Shown: positions 50,166-62,102 of the stretch, piece by piece
Layout: every line of letters starts with the position of its first letter
Numbering within the stretch: the first letter of the stretch is position 1
Source of the DNA: Xanthomonas hortorum pv. pelargonii
GTDB taxonomy: Bacteria > Pseudomonadota > Gammaproteobacteria > Xanthomonadales > Xanthomonadaceae
DNA length: 64,000 bases
Reading direction: 5' to 3'
NCBI RefSeq assembly: GCF_024499015.1
Contig: NZ_CP098604.1
Coordinates: forward strand, 3,534,001-3,598,000
Program-made: the position numbers and the translations under genes
Notes under the pieces: generated by a model
Told to the model about the DNA's origin: nothing
Database searches by the model: none
The model's input: only the letters and a program-made list of their open reading frames with translations

Positions 50166-51875
50166 ATGCGTCGCGTACCTGTCCTGTTGGTGTCTGCTCT
50201 GGTGCTGCTCGCGCCGCCTCTCATCGCCGCGGACCGCATCACCGGGCAGCCGTTTGCGACCCGTTCGGAAGTCATCGCCCCGCATGCGATGGCGGCCACC
50301 TCGCAACCGCTGGCCACCCAGATCGCGCTGGATGTGATGAAGAACGGCGGCTCGGCGGTGGATGCGGCGATTGCCGCCAACGCCGCGCTGGGCCTGATGG
50401 AGCCGACCGGCAACGGGGTGGGCGGGGATCTGTTCGCCATCGTCTGGGACCCCAAGACCAGCAAGCTGTATGGCTACAACGGCTCGGGCCGCTCGCCCAA
50501 GTCGCTGACCCTGGCCGAGTTGCAGCGTCGCGGGCTGAAGGACATCCCGCCGACCGGCCCGCTGCCGGTGTCGGTGCCGGGCGCGGTGGACGGCTGGTTC
50601 GCGCTGCACGAGCGCTTCGGTCGCAAGCCGATGGCACAGAACCTGGCCCCCGCCATTCGCTACGCCCGAGAAGGCCATCCGGTGGCCGAGACCATCGCCT
50701 ATTACTGGGACCGCTCGGTGCCACGGCTGTCGCAATACCCCGGTTTCAAGGAGCAGTTCACCATCGACGGCCACGCCCCGCGCAAGGGCGAGCTGTGGAA
50801 GAACCCGAACCTGGCGAACACGCTGCAGCAGATCGCCGACGGCGGCCGCGATGCGTTCTACAAGGGCGACATCGCGCGCACCATCGGCGCCTATTTCAAG
50901 GCCAATGGCGGCTACCTGAGTTACGAGGATCTGGCCAGCCACACCGGCGAGTGGGTGGAGCCGGTGTCCACCAACTACCGCGGCTACGATGTGTGGGAAT
51001 TACCGCCCAACAGCCAGGGCATCGCCGCGTTGCAGATGCTCAACATCCTGGAAGGCTACGATTTTTCCAAGATTCCCTTCGGTTCGGCCGAGCATGTGCA
51101 CCTGTTCACCGAGGCCAAGAAGCTGGCATTCGCCGACCGCGCGCGTTTCTATGCCGACCCAGCGTTCCAGCCGGCGCCGTTGGCCAGGCTGGTCTCCAAG
51201 GACTACGCCGCCCAGCGCCGCGCGCTGATTTCCATGGACAAGGCGCTCAAGGAAGTGCAGCCGGGCACGCCTAAACAACTGGAAGAGGGCGACACCATCT
51301 ACATGACCGTAGCCGATGCCGACGGCATGATGGTGTCGCTGATCCAGTCCAACTACCGCGGCATGGGCAGCGGCACGGCCCCGCCGGGGCTGGGCTTCAT
51401 CCTGCAGGACCGCGGCGAGATGTTCGTGCTGAAGAAGGACCACCCGAACGGCTACGCGCCGGGCAAGCGGCCGTTCCAGACCATCATCCCCGCCTTCGTC
51501 ACCAAGGACGGCAAGCCATGGCTGAGCTTCGGCGTGATGGGTGGGGCGATGCAGCCGCAGGGGCACGTGCAGATCGTGATGAACCTGGTGGACTTCCATA
51601 TGAATCTGCAGGAAGCCGGCGATGCGCCGCGCATCCAGCATGAAGGCTCCACCGAGCCGACCGGCCAGGCCACCGCGATGAGCGACGGCGGCGAGGTCAA
51701 TCTGGAAACCGGCTTCTCCTACGACACCATTCGCGGGTTGATGCGCAAAGGCCACCGGGTGATCTTTGCCGACGGGCCGTACGGCGGGTATCAGGCGATT
51801 GCGCGCGACCCGGCCAACGGTGTGTATTACGGCGCCTCGGAAAGCCGCAAGGACGGGCAGGCTGCCGGTTACTGA
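50166..51875 (+). CDS. ggt: Gamma-glutamyltransferase / glutathione hydrolase
   Basis: A 569-residue periplasmic Ntn-hydrolase that cleaves gamma-glutamyl bonds of glutathione. A signal peptide ([20 protein letters not shown]) leads to [32 protein letters not shown] (in blocks), typical of the large subunit. Autocleavage should occur before T377 in the motif [15 protein letters not shown], creating the nucleophile of the small subunit; [19 protein letters not shown] is conserved downstream. The ATG at 50166 has GGAGG nine bases upstream. It appears monocistronic. Confidence 0.93.
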   Translation: MRRVPVLLVSALVLLAPPLIAADRITGQPFATRSEVIAPHAMAATSQPLATQIALDVMKNGGSAVDAAIAANAALGLMEPTGNGVGGDLFAIVWDPKTSKLYGYNGSGRSPKSLTLAELQRRGLKDIPPTGPLPVSVPGAVDGWFALHERFGRKPMAQNLAPAIRYAREGHPVAETIAYYWDRSVPRLSQYPGFKEQFTIDGHAPRKGELWKNPNLANTLQQIADGGRDAFYKGDIARTIGAYFKANGGYLSYEDLASHTGEWVEPVSTNYRGYDVWELPPNSQGIAALQMLNILEGYDFSKIPFGSAEHVHLFTEAKKLAFADRARFYADPAFQPAPLARLVSKDYAAQRRALISMDKALKEVQPGTPKQLEEGDTIYMTVADADGMMVSLIQSNYRGMGSGTAPPGLGFILQDRGEMFVLKKDHPNGYAPGKRPFQTIIPAFVTKDGKPWLSFGVMGGAMQPQGHVQIVMNLVDFHMNLQEAGDAPRIQHEGSTEPTGQATAMSDGGEVNLETGFSYDTIRGLMRKGHRVIFADGPYGGYQAIARDPANGVYYGASESRKDGQAAGY

Positions 51876-51955
51876 TCGAGCGCTTGCGGGTGCGTCGGGC
51901 CGCTCAACTCCAGCCGCAGCGGGCCGCTAATGATCGTGATGGATTAGGAATTCCC

Positions 51956-53794
51956 ATGAGCTCGATGCAACCGCCTGACCTGCCGTCGCAAACCCGCGCG
52001 GCGCTGCTCCCCGATGCGCCGGTCGCCTTGCTGCGGCTATCGGCCGAGGCGTGCGTGGTGGCCTGCAACCGCGCCGGCCTGGACGTCCTGGGCAAGACCG
52101 CCAGCGAGCTGCAAGGCGTGCCGGCCTCGGTGTTATGGGGCTTGAGTGCAGCCGATCTAGTCGGCGAAGAGGGCGTGTGGGCCGCCCCGGGCGACGACCC
52201 GGCCCGGCGCGTGCGCTATGTGCGCGACCGCGAGCACGGCGGCTGGATGCTGTCGCTGCCGCATGTGGAAACGGCCATTTTGCTGCGCGAAGCCACCCGC
52301 CTGGCCGAAGACAGCCGGCCGGTGCCGATCTCGCCGCTGCTGCAGCCGTTGGTGGCACGCCTGCAGGCCGAACACGAAGACCGCACTGTGCTCGAGCGCA
52401 CCGCACAGGCGCTGGCCGGCTGCGAGCTGGAACTGTTGTTGCCGCCCGGTCTGGCGGAGACCGACATGGGCCGTCGCCTGCAGGCCGGCTTCGGCAATCT
52501 GGCCGAGGCGATCCGCCAGGCAGTGGCGTTGTCGGTGCAGATCGCTGCCGAAGTGCCGCCGCTGGTGGCCGAGAACGACGAGATGGTGCGCCAGTCGCAG
52601 GCACAGACCGAAGCATTGGACGGCGCCCGCACCGCAGTGGAACGGCTGTCGTCCAGCCTGCAGGACGTCAACGCGGATCTGGCGCAGGTGATTGCGCTGG
52701 CCGCCAGCGCCGACGACAGCGCACGTCAGGGCGTGGCTGCCGCCCATGCGCTGGGCCAGGCCATGCACGAAGTGGAACGTCGCGCCGCGCGTGCCGGCGA
52801 GGTCATTGAGGTCATCGACTCGGTGGCGTTCCAGACCAATATTCTCTCGATCAACGCCAGCATCGAAGCGGCGCATGCCGGCGATGCCGGACGCGGGTTT
52901 GCGGTGGTCGCCACCGAGATCCGCCGCCTGGCCGAACGCGCCGCCGCTGCAGCACGTGACGTGCGCGCGATCCTGGCCGAAACCAGTGCCGCAGTGGGCG
53001 AGGGTGCCGCCTCCGCACGCGGCACCGAAGCGGTGCTCGATGGCATCACTCGCGTGCTCGGCCAGGCCAGCAGCGCGATGACCACGGTGGCCGGGCGCAT
53101 CCAGGCGCAGGACAGCGAGATTCGCGGGATCGAAAGCGCCGTGGATGGCGTGGTGGCGCTTGGCCGCAGCAATCTGCAGCACGCCGCACATGTGGCCGAA
53201 CGCAGCGAAGCGTTGGAGCGCGGTACCGAAACCCTGCGCGATTGCGTGGGCCTGTTCCGCTTGCCGGCCGACCCGCTGAAGGTGCCCAGGCACGCCCGCG
53301 TCAAGGAACTCGCCGTGGCAACGGCTGGCCGCATCGGTACCGCATTGGCGCAGGCCATCGCACGCGGCCAAATCGACGAAGCCTCGCTGTTCGCACGCAC
53401 CTACACGCCGATTGCCGGCGTGGAGCCGCCCAAGTTCAGTACCGATTTCGACGCGCTGTGCGACGAGGTATTACCGGCCTTGCAGGAGCCGCTGCTGGAT
53501 GCGCACCCGTGGATCGTGTTCGCCATCTGCGCCAATCCCGACGGTTACGTGCCCACGCACAATCTGCGCTTCACCCAGCCGCTGACCGGCGATCCCAAGC
53601 GCGATCTGGTCGGTAACCGCACCAAGCGCAAATTCACCGACCGCGTCGGCCGCAGCGTCGGCGCGCACACCGACCCGTATCGCCTGCAGGTCTACCGCCG
53701 CGACACCGGCCAGATCATGTTCGACCTGTCGGCGCCGATCTTCGTCGGCCGCAAGCACTGGGGCGGTCTGCGGGTGGGCTATACGCTGGAATGA
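51956..53794 (+). CDS. Soluble methyl-accepting chemotaxis-like protein
   Basis: A 612-residue protein without predicted membrane segments. An N-terminal PAS-like region (about 20-110: [26 protein letters not shown]) precedes a coiled-coil signalling domain. Its hairpin tip matches the chemoreceptor consensus: [24 protein letters not shown] then [18 protein letters not shown] (about 285-330). A C-terminal domain of about 140 residues ([23 protein letters not shown] to [10 protein letters not shown]) resembles a Cache/PAS-like sensor found at the end of many cytosolic receptors. It should contact CheA/CheW and sense an internal cue. The ATG at 51956 has AGGA six bases upstream. No che genes are nearby. 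Confidence 0.87.
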   Translation: MSSMQPPDLPSQTRAALLPDAPVALLRLSAEACVVACNRAGLDVLGKTASELQGVPASVLWGLSAADLVGEEGVWAAPGDDPARRVRYVRDREHGGWMLSLPHVETAILLREATRLAEDSRPVPISPLLQPLVARLQAEHEDRTVLERTAQALAGCELELLLPPGLAETDMGRRLQAGFGNLAEAIRQAVALSVQIAAEVPPLVAENDEMVRQSQAQTEALDGARTAVERLSSSLQDVNADLAQVIALAASADDSARQGVAAAHALGQAMHEVERRAARAGEVIEVIDSVAFQTNILSINASIEAAHAGDAGRGFAVVATEIRRLAERAAAAARDVRAILAETSAAVGEGAASARGTEAVLDGITRVLGQASSAMTTVAGRIQAQDSEIRGIESAVDGVVALGRSNLQHAAHVAERSEALERGTETLRDCVGLFRLPADPLKVPRHARVKELAVATAGRIGTALAQAIARGQIDEASLFARTYTPIAGVEPPKFSTDFDALCDEVLPALQEPLLDAHPWIVFAICANPDGYVPTHNLRFTQPLTGDPKRDLVGNRTKRKFTDRVGRSVGAHTDPYRLQVYRRDTGQIMFDLSAPIFVGRKHWGGLRVGYTLE

Positions 53795-53830
53795 CGTGGC
53801 CCGGTAGCTGGAGTCTGCAGGCACGCTCCC

Positions 53831-53855
53831 AAAAAAGCCGCCGAAAATCGGCGGC
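53831..53855 (-). terminator. Hairpin with U-tract, minus strand, preceded by CU-rich tract
   Basis: TCGGCGGC/GCCGCCGA stem (53837-53844 with 53848-53855, loop of three) followed on the minus strand by TTTTTT. The transcript just upstream is CTGCTCTCTCTCCCCTG. It lies about 210 bp past the TonB receptor stop, behind another hairpin, so it may end a separate small RNA. Confidence 0.75.
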
Positions 53856-53988
53856 AGGGGAGAGAGAGCAGGTTTCTTGTTTTAGTGACTCCAGGCTAGC
53901 GGTGCGATGTGCCGTGGAAATGTCCTCGCATGCCGCCATCGCCGTGCTGCGTGCCAAGTGGCCGCTTGCGTGTCAGCGCTGGCATAAA

Positions 53989-54017
53989 CACAACGACGCC
54001 CGAAGGCGGCCGTTGTG
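53989..54017 (-). terminator. Hairpin after TonB receptor gene
   Basis: CACAACG/CGTTGTG outer stem (53989-53995 with 54011-54017) and CGCC/GGCG inner stem with a TTCG loop, followed on the minus strand by TTTATG. It is 48 bp past the receptor stop codon. Confidence 0.6.
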
Positions 54018-54064
54018 ACGACACACATGTCCAGACAGCGGATTAGCGCGTCAACGGCGGCGGA

Positions 54065-56863
54065 TCAGAAGCGCTGGGTGTATTGCAGGTAGCTGTAGCG
54101 CCCCGGGATGGCGTAGGCCGAATCGAACGAGTTGGCAGACGCGCTGAGCGCCACCGGCGGGTCGCGGTCGAAGACGTTGTTCAAACCCACACGCACGGTC
54201 GCATTCCACGGCAGCTGGTAAGACACCTGCATGTCGTTGAACGCAGTCGCCGCAACGTGGCGATAGTTGCCGGCGTCATCCAGTTCCGAGTCGTCGTCCC
54301 GCATGCCCGAGTAGTAACGCACGGCCCAGTTGGCGGCCAGGTTGCCGTAGCTCCAGTCCAGGGTGAGCGTGCCGCGCGTGCGCCAGTTCGGGTTATCGGT
54401 GTGGTAGATGCCGTTGTAGCTTTCCCATGCAGAGGTGTCGTCCTGCTTCTGCTCGTTGACGGCCACGTAGGTCGAATCCAGGGTGAGCATGAACTGGCCG
54501 ATTGCGGTTTCCGGCAGCTTGTAGCGTGCGGTGAAGTCGTAGCCTTGCATACGCTGCTCGCCGACGTTCACCGGCTGGATCACCAGGCCGGTGATGGCGC
54601 CGGTGGCATCGCGTGTGACCAGATCGCAGAACGCCGAGACATTGAATTCGTAGCACTGCGAGAGGATCTGATTGGCGCTGAATTCGGTGATGGCATCGGT
54701 GATCTTGATCTTCCACCAGTCCAGCGACAGATCCAGGCCTTGCACCGCGACGGGGCTGTAGACGAAACCGAGCGTGGTGTTCTTTGATTTTTCCGGCTGC
54801 AGATTGGCGTTGCTGGTGTAGGTGAACGGATAGATGGTCTGGCCGGAGTTGCCGTTGGCGCTGTTGTATTCGGCGACGTAGTTGGCCGGCACGCCACCGG
54901 CCGCACATGCTGCGGCGATCGTGCTGGTGTAGGACGTGCTGTTGGTCGAGCAGGGATCCGAATACGTATCGAAGCTGTCCGACGCGCCCAGGTACAGATT
55001 TTCGATCGATGGCGCGCGGAAACCGGTGGCGTAGTTGCCGCGAATCAACAGGTCGGCGACAGGTTTCCACTTGAAACCGAACTTGCTGTTGGTGGTGCTG
55101 CCGAAGGTGTTGTAGTCGGAGTAACGCACCGCTGCGCTCAACTCTAGCAATTGCGCCCCGGCCATATCTTTCAATAGTGGAATCGCCACTTCGGTGTAGT
55201 AGTCATTGAGCGTGTACGCGCCGGAAGTCGGGGTGAACGCATTGCCCGAGGTATAGCCGGCTGAGATCAACGCATCCGGCGAGGAGAAGCCGCTTTCTTC
55301 GCGATGTTCGAAGCCGGCCGCAAAGCGCATCCAACCGGCGGGAAGTTCGAACAAGTCGCCGGTGATGTTGGCGGTCACGCTGCTGTTCTTGTACTGATAG
55401 GTGTTGTGGGCGGTGAACAGGATGTAGTCCAGCATTTCCTGGGTCACGCCACCGGCCGGCGACAAGGGATTGAACGGCACGCAGCCGGTGATCACCGCGC
55501 CACCACTGTCCAGGCACGACAAGGTGCCGTTGACGATGCCGGATGCACCGAGTGCATTGCCGAGGTTGAGCAGATTGACATCGCCATACTGCGTTTCGGT
55601 CTGGTCGGTCTGGTTGTGTGCAAAGCCCACGTCCCAACTGAATTGCCTGTCCGCGAATTGGAAGTCGCCTTCCAGCCCGGTATAGACGTGCGAGGTCTTG
55701 ACGTCCTGCTGATAGGTGCGCGCGAACTCGGTCAGCCGGTGCGACCAACCCACAGCGCGGCCATCGCCGCCATAGGCGCTGTTGTAGGGGTTGTAGTAAC
55801 TGTCGCCACTCATCAGGATGCCGGTGTTGACCGAGGCCAGCGGAAAGCCGGCCAACTGCTGCGAGGATTGGCGGCGGTTGTAGAGCCCGTCGAACTTGAA
55901 ACGCACGTTGTCGGTGAGTGCGTAGTTGCCTTGCACATAGAGCGCATCGCGCTTCTGTGGCGTGACCAGATAATTGTCCTTGGCGTAGTTGTAGCCGTAC
56001 TCGGAGGTGTTGAAGGCGGTGTATTGATCCAGTCCGTAGCGTGGGTACTTGCTGTCGCCGCTGGCGGTTGCGCTGCCGGGCAGCACCGTCCACGCACCGC
56101 TGTTGCCATCTGCACGTAGACGGCCGCTGGCCGAATAGCTGCTGTAGGCGGACGAACCGGCGCCGTACACCGGCTCGGCCGAGATCTCGCGGTCGCCTGC
56201 CATCACCGCATCTTCGGTGACGCTGGACAGTCCGATCACCAGATTGCCGCGCTCGCTGGTGGCGCCCACGGTGGCATCGAACGAAGTGCGCTGCCCATCG
56301 CCCTGACCATACTGGCCGACATAAGCGTTGACTTCGGCACCATCGAAATCGCTGCGCGTGATGATGTTGACCACGCCGGCAATCGCATCGGAGCCATAGA
56401 TCGACGAGGCACCGTCCTTGAGCACCTCCACGCGTTCGACGATTGCCGAGGGAATGGTGTTGAGATCCACCGAGCCGGACAGGCCCGACACCCAACGCCG
56501 CCCGTTGACCAGTACCAGGGTGCGCGATGCGCCGAGATTGCGCAGGCTCACCGTGGCCGAGCCATCGCCGCCGTTATTGACGGTGGAGTTCATCGTCGCG
56601 CCGTTGGAGGGAATGCGCTTTAGCACATCGGCCACCGAGGTGAGGCCCTGTTTTTCGATGTCCTGTCGCGTGAGCACCAGCACCGGTTGCGAATTTTCCA
56701 TATCGACCGAGCGGATGCGCGAGCCGGTGACTTCGATCTTGTCCAGGTTGGTCGGACTCTTATCGGTCTCTTCCTGGGCCACCGCACTATTGGTGACGCA
56801 CAGGCCAATGGCGATTGCGAGCGAACCCCGACGCAGGGTCGGGTGGAGCATGGGCATATTCAT
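54065..56863 (-). CDS. TonB-dependent receptor
   Basis: A 932-residue outer-membrane receptor. The signal peptide ends NSAVAQEE; the TonB-box region is followed by IEVTGSRIRSVDMENSQPVLVLT; the plug includes RTLVLVNGRRWV and ERVEVLKDGASSIYGSDAIAGVVNIIT. The barrel ends YSYLQYTQRF, with the C-terminal Phe. The opening GSRIRSVD, and the Ser/Tyr-rich loops, place it in the large Xanthomonas receptor family used for plant-derived carbohydrates and other ligands; the ligand is unknown. It is a paralogue of the receptor at 63045. The ATG at 56863 is used; ATG 56857 is close. Two hairpins follow the stop. Confidence 0.92.
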   Translation of the reverse strand: MNMPMLHPTLRRGSLAIAIGLCVTNSAVAQEETDKSPTNLDKIEVTGSRIRSVDMENSQPVLVLTRQDIEKQGLTSVADVLKRIPSNGATMNSTVNNGGDGSATVSLRNLGASRTLVLVNGRRWVSGLSGSVDLNTIPSAIVERVEVLKDGASSIYGSDAIAGVVNIITRSDFDGAEVNAYVGQYGQGDGQRTSFDATVGATSERGNLVIGLSSVTEDAVMAGDREISAEPVYGAGSSAYSSYSASGRLRADGNSGAWTVLPGSATASGDSKYPRYGLDQYTAFNTSEYGYNYAKDNYLVTPQKRDALYVQGNYALTDNVRFKFDGLYNRRQSSQQLAGFPLASVNTGILMSGDSYYNPYNSAYGGDGRAVGWSHRLTEFARTYQQDVKTSHVYTGLEGDFQFADRQFSWDVGFAHNQTDQTETQYGDVNLLNLGNALGASGIVNGTLSCLDSGGAVITGCVPFNPLSPAGGVTQEMLDYILFTAHNTYQYKNSSVTANITGDLFELPAGWMRFAAGFEHREESGFSSPDALISAGYTSGNAFTPTSGAYTLNDYYTEVAIPLLKDMAGAQLLELSAAVRYSDYNTFGSTTNSKFGFKWKPVADLLIRGNYATGFRAPSIENLYLGASDSFDTYSDPCSTNSTSYTSTIAAACAAGGVPANYVAEYNSANGNSGQTIYPFTYTSNANLQPEKSKNTTLGFVYSPVAVQGLDLSLDWWKIKITDAITEFSANQILSQCYEFNVSAFCDLVTRDATGAITGLVIQPVNVGEQRMQGYDFTARYKLPETAIGQFMLTLDSTYVAVNEQKQDDTSAWESYNGIYHTDNPNWRTRGTLTLDWSYGNLAANWAVRYYSGMRDDDSELDDAGNYRHVAATAFNDMQVSYQLPWNATVRVGLNNVFDRDPPVALSASANSFDSAYAIPGRYSYLQYTQRF

Positions 56864-57144
56864 GTGTACGGCAGTTCCCGGTAGAGGAGGAGACGAGGCG
56901 ATTCCCGTTGAATGACACCGCCGTGGCATGCGATTTCATCTGCATGACACGAAGGCTTAGCGGGAATTTAACGAGCGGGTGTCACCACCGTTTTTCGCGA
57001 ATCGGCGTGTTGTTGCGGCGCAACGCGCGCAATGCGTGGACGCGCCATGCAGTGCCGGTGCATCGATGCGCGTGTGCCGCATTGACCTGCGATGACGTGC
57101 GCGGACACATGCCGCGAGCGGGTGCGATGTGGTTTAATCGCCGC

Positions 57145-59231
<2,087 letters not shown>

Positions 59232-59396
59232 CACCTGTGTGCAGTGAGTTTCGGCGGCGTAATCTGAAGGCTGCTTAAGAAAAATTCAGCTTCGCATTAG
59301 ACAGAACGCGTCGCGGTGCGCAAGTGCCGTGGCGTGCCCTGCCTGCAAACGGTTACAGCGCATCAACATTTCAGGGCATTTACCTGAATCGCAGAT
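59232..59396. other. Intergenic region after thiC
   Basis: Part of a 400-bp gap (59232-59631). No gene was recognised on the plus strand. A minus-strand terminator-ended stretch follows at 59397-59600. Confidence 0.4.
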
Positions 59397-59420
59397 AAAA
59401 AAATCGCGCCAAAGGCGCGA
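59397..59420 (-). terminator. Minus-strand intrinsic terminator in thiC downstream gap
   Basis: TCGCGCC/GGCGCGA stem (59414-59420 with 59404-59410, loop TTT) followed by seven Ts on the minus strand. No annotated minus-strand gene precedes it. The transcript upstream carries CTCTCTCTCTCTC (59453-59467) and TTCCCCTT next to the stem, features often seen in small regulatory RNAs. Confidence 0.75.
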
Positions 59421-59631
59421 AGGGGAACGTCGTAATTATTTGAATTCGTCGGCGAGAGAGAGAGAGCCTGACGTCGCCACCTGTCGTAGGAAGCAACGAG
59501 GCATAGCGTAAAATTTGCACCAATTGGATACATGACACAGTTGGTCGTGGTCCTTTGCTGAATTTGGCGTTTCGCGCAATGTGCGTGATGCGTTCTTTGT
59601 CGTCCTTGCATGCCGATGCGTTCTGTTGCCG

Positions 59632-61992
59632 ATGAGTGTTTCTTCCGCTAATGCAATGTCATCGGGCCGGCTGCGTGTCGGTCAGTGCGTGGTCGATATC
59701 GCCTCGCGCGAAGTGCACGCTCCTGGTGCGAAGAGGCCGCCAAGGCTGGCGCCGAAATCCTTGGCGGTGTTGCTGACCCTGGCCCGGCAGCCAGGGCAGG
59801 TGGTGACGCGCGAGCAGTTGCTCGCCGAGGTCTGGCCCAACACCTTGCCGAGCAACGATGTGGTGACCCAGGCAGTCACCCAATTGCGCAAGGCACTCGC
59901 CAGTCACGGGGGCCAGCGCTCCGAGCATATCGAGACCATCGCCAAGACCGGCTATCGCCTGATGGCGCCGGTGGTGTGGGAAGCGCCCGAGGATGTTCCA
60001 AGGCATGCGGTTGCAAGCGCGCTTGCTGCAGTGCCGTCGAGCGGTCTGCAGACCGATGTCGATGCGTCCACTGCGGTCAATGACATGGCCTCGTCGCGGC
60101 AACCTGAGGCTATCAGCGAGCGCTACGCAGCACCGTCGGCCGTCGCGCGACACGCATCGCGCAAACGCCGCCGGATAGCGTTGGTGATCGCCGCGGTGGC
60201 CGTGCTGGTGCTGCTCGGACTGGTTGCGCACACGCTGTGGCTGCGAGCGCCAGTGGAGGGCGCCACGGCGGCGTCTGCAGTGCTGGGCAGCCCAAAGCGC
60301 CCGTACCAGATCATCACAGCAGGTGGCGGTTTCGATCTCACACCAAGCTTGTCGCCGGATGGGGCGATGGTGGCATACGCCTCGCTGACCGGCGACCGCG
60401 CCGGCACCTCGATCCTGGTCAAGACCACCAATAACGCCTATCCGCGGGTGTTGGACACGCCGGCGGCGGGCATCTCCGATCGACTGCCGGCCTGGTCGCC
60501 GGATGGTCGCGAAATCGCCTTCTCGCGGCAGGCGCCGGATGGCAGCTGTCGCATCATGATCGCCGCCGCAAACGGCCCGGCTGCCGCACGTGAAGTGGTG
60601 CGTTGCGATGGTGCCGACATGCTGAGTTTCAGCTGGTCGCCAGACGGCCGCGGCTTGTTGTTCGGCAGCATGACCGGCGCGCAGGGCGCACCGCGCATTC
60701 GCCGCCTGGATCTGGAAACCGGGCAGTGGCAGCCACTGGTCTACAGCGCGCAGCCGCAGGATTTCGATTACGCACCGCGTTATTCGCCGGACGGGCACTG
60801 GATCGTGTTCCTGCGTAATCCACAACTGGGCGATCTATGGCGCATCCCTGCAACCGGCGGCACCGCCGAGCGCCTCACTCACGACAACGCCGATATCCGC
60901 GGCTGGAGCTGGTTGCCGGATGGCAGCGGAGTGATTTTCGGGCGCCGTGTGGACAGCGAGGCGCGCTTGTATCGACTCGACCTGCGCGACCGCAGCCTGC
61001 ACGACCTGGGCGTGGACGATGCCCAGGCGCCGGACGTGGCACACAACCATCTGGTGTTCGTGCAACGCAAACCGCAGTTCGGCGTCTACCAGGTCATTCG
61101 CGACCCGATGAATGGCGGTTACATCCGACGCCGCCTGTTCCCCTCCAGCGGTCGCGACGACCAGCCGATGATCGCGCCGGACGGGCGCCAGCTGATCTTT
61201 GCCTCCAATCGTTCCGGTGCGTATGGGCTGTGGTGGGGCGATGTCGGCAAGCCCGGTTCGATGCGTTTGATCGAAGGGCTGCGGCCGGATTCGCGTCAGG
61301 CCGCCGATTGGTCGGCCGATTCGCAGCACGTGCTGGTCATCGGTAGCGATGCGGACGGGCATGCGGCGTTGTTCGAGGTCACCCCGAGCAGCGGCAAGGT
61401 GGTGCGTCTGCCGGTGCCGCAACCGCGGCCGTTGCAGGCGATCCACCTTCCCGATCCCAACCAATTGCTGGTGCTCGCTGCGGCAGAAGACGGGCACACC
61501 TTCGCCACCCTATACGACAGACGCAGCAGTCCGTGGCGTGCGATCGCATCGCTGCAGGACGTCTCGCAGTTGCGCCTGGACCGCATCACCGGGCAGGTAC
61601 TGCTGACGCGCCTGACCGGCGGCGGCTTATGGCAGATCGCGCCCACCTTGGCAGCCCAGACCTTGCAGTCGATCGATCCCCGACAGCCATCGCGCTGGCG
61701 CTATCGCAGTTGGGCACCGGGAGCGCACGGCCAACTGCATTACCTATCGTCCAACGACAGCTGTGCCACGCATGACAGCGACTTGCGCAGCGGGCACGGG
61801 CAGTGTCTGGATGTGAGCAAGTTCACCACCATCAACGGCTTCAGCGTGGACCAGCGCAGTGGCGCGATGTACGTGACGTTGGCAGAAGAAGACGGCAGCG
61901 CGATTGCCTTCATGCCATTGCCGCAACGTACGGCGGTGACCACCGGTCTCATCTCCAACGCATTGTTCTTGTTCAGGAAATTGGCTTCGTAA
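59632..61992 (+). CDS. CadC-like winged-helix regulator with periplasmic TolB-type propeller
   Basis: A 786-residue membrane-anchored regulator. The N-terminal OmpR-type winged helix (about 10-105: REVHAPGAKRPPRLAPKSLAVL, NDVVTQAVTQLRKALA, HIETIAKTGYRLMAPV) is followed by a linker, a single membrane helix (RRRIALVIAAVAVLVLLGLVAHTLW) and a WD40-like/TolB beta-propeller of PD40 repeats (SPDGAMVAYAS, SPDGREIAFSR, SPDGRGLLFGS, SPDGHWIVFLR). The layout implies transmembrane signalling to DNA without a kinase. The ATG at 59632 is preferred; GTG 59581 and ATG 59656 are alternatives. It is followed by an AraC regulator and a TonB receptor, suggesting a shared regulon. Confidence 0.87.
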   Translation: MSVSSANAMSSGRLRVGQCVVDIASREVHAPGAKRPPRLAPKSLAVLLTLARQPGQVVTREQLLAEVWPNTLPSNDVVTQAVTQLRKALASHGGQRSEHIETIAKTGYRLMAPVVWEAPEDVPRHAVASALAAVPSSGLQTDVDASTAVNDMASSRQPEAISERYAAPSAVARHASRKRRRIALVIAAVAVLVLLGLVAHTLWLRAPVEGATAASAVLGSPKRPYQIITAGGGFDLTPSLSPDGAMVAYASLTGDRAGTSILVKTTNNAYPRVLDTPAAGISDRLPAWSPDGREIAFSRQAPDGSCRIMIAAANGPAAAREVVRCDGADMLSFSWSPDGRGLLFGSMTGAQGAPRIRRLDLETGQWQPLVYSAQPQDFDYAPRYSPDGHWIVFLRNPQLGDLWRIPATGGTAERLTHDNADIRGWSWLPDGSGVIFGRRVDSEARLYRLDLRDRSLHDLGVDDAQAPDVAHNHLVFVQRKPQFGVYQVIRDPMNGGYIRRRLFPSSGRDDQPMIAPDGRQLIFASNRSGAYGLWWGDVGKPGSMRLIEGLRPDSRQAADWSADSQHVLVIGSDADGHAALFEVTPSSGKVVRLPVPQPRPLQAIHLPDPNQLLVLAAAEDGHTFATLYDRRSSPWRAIASLQDVSQLRLDRITGQVLLTRLTGGGLWQIAPTLAAQTLQSIDPRQPSRWRYRSWAPGAHGQLHYLSSNDSCATHDSDLRSGHGQCLDVSKFTTINGFSVDQRSGAMYVTLAEEDGSAIAFMPLPQRTAVTTGLISNALFLFRKLAS

Positions 61993-62051
61993 GTTTTTCG
62001 GAAAGGCTTCGTGTCAATTTCGGCACACCTTCGTCATAACTTCCTGACTCG

Positions 62052-62067
62052 CGCCAGATTCGGCAAA
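62052..62067 (+). promoter_or_regulatory. Candidate AraC operator, site 1
   Basis: CGCCAGATTCGGCAAA, exactly repeated at 62935-62950. It lies 36-51 bp before the AraC start codon. A related word, TGTCAATTTCGGCACA (62012-62027, 11 of 16 matching), is 40 bp upstream. Confidence 0.55.
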
Positions 62068-62102
62068 ACACTACGCCCTCTTTCGTACAGGGGGCTGCCA
62101 GC

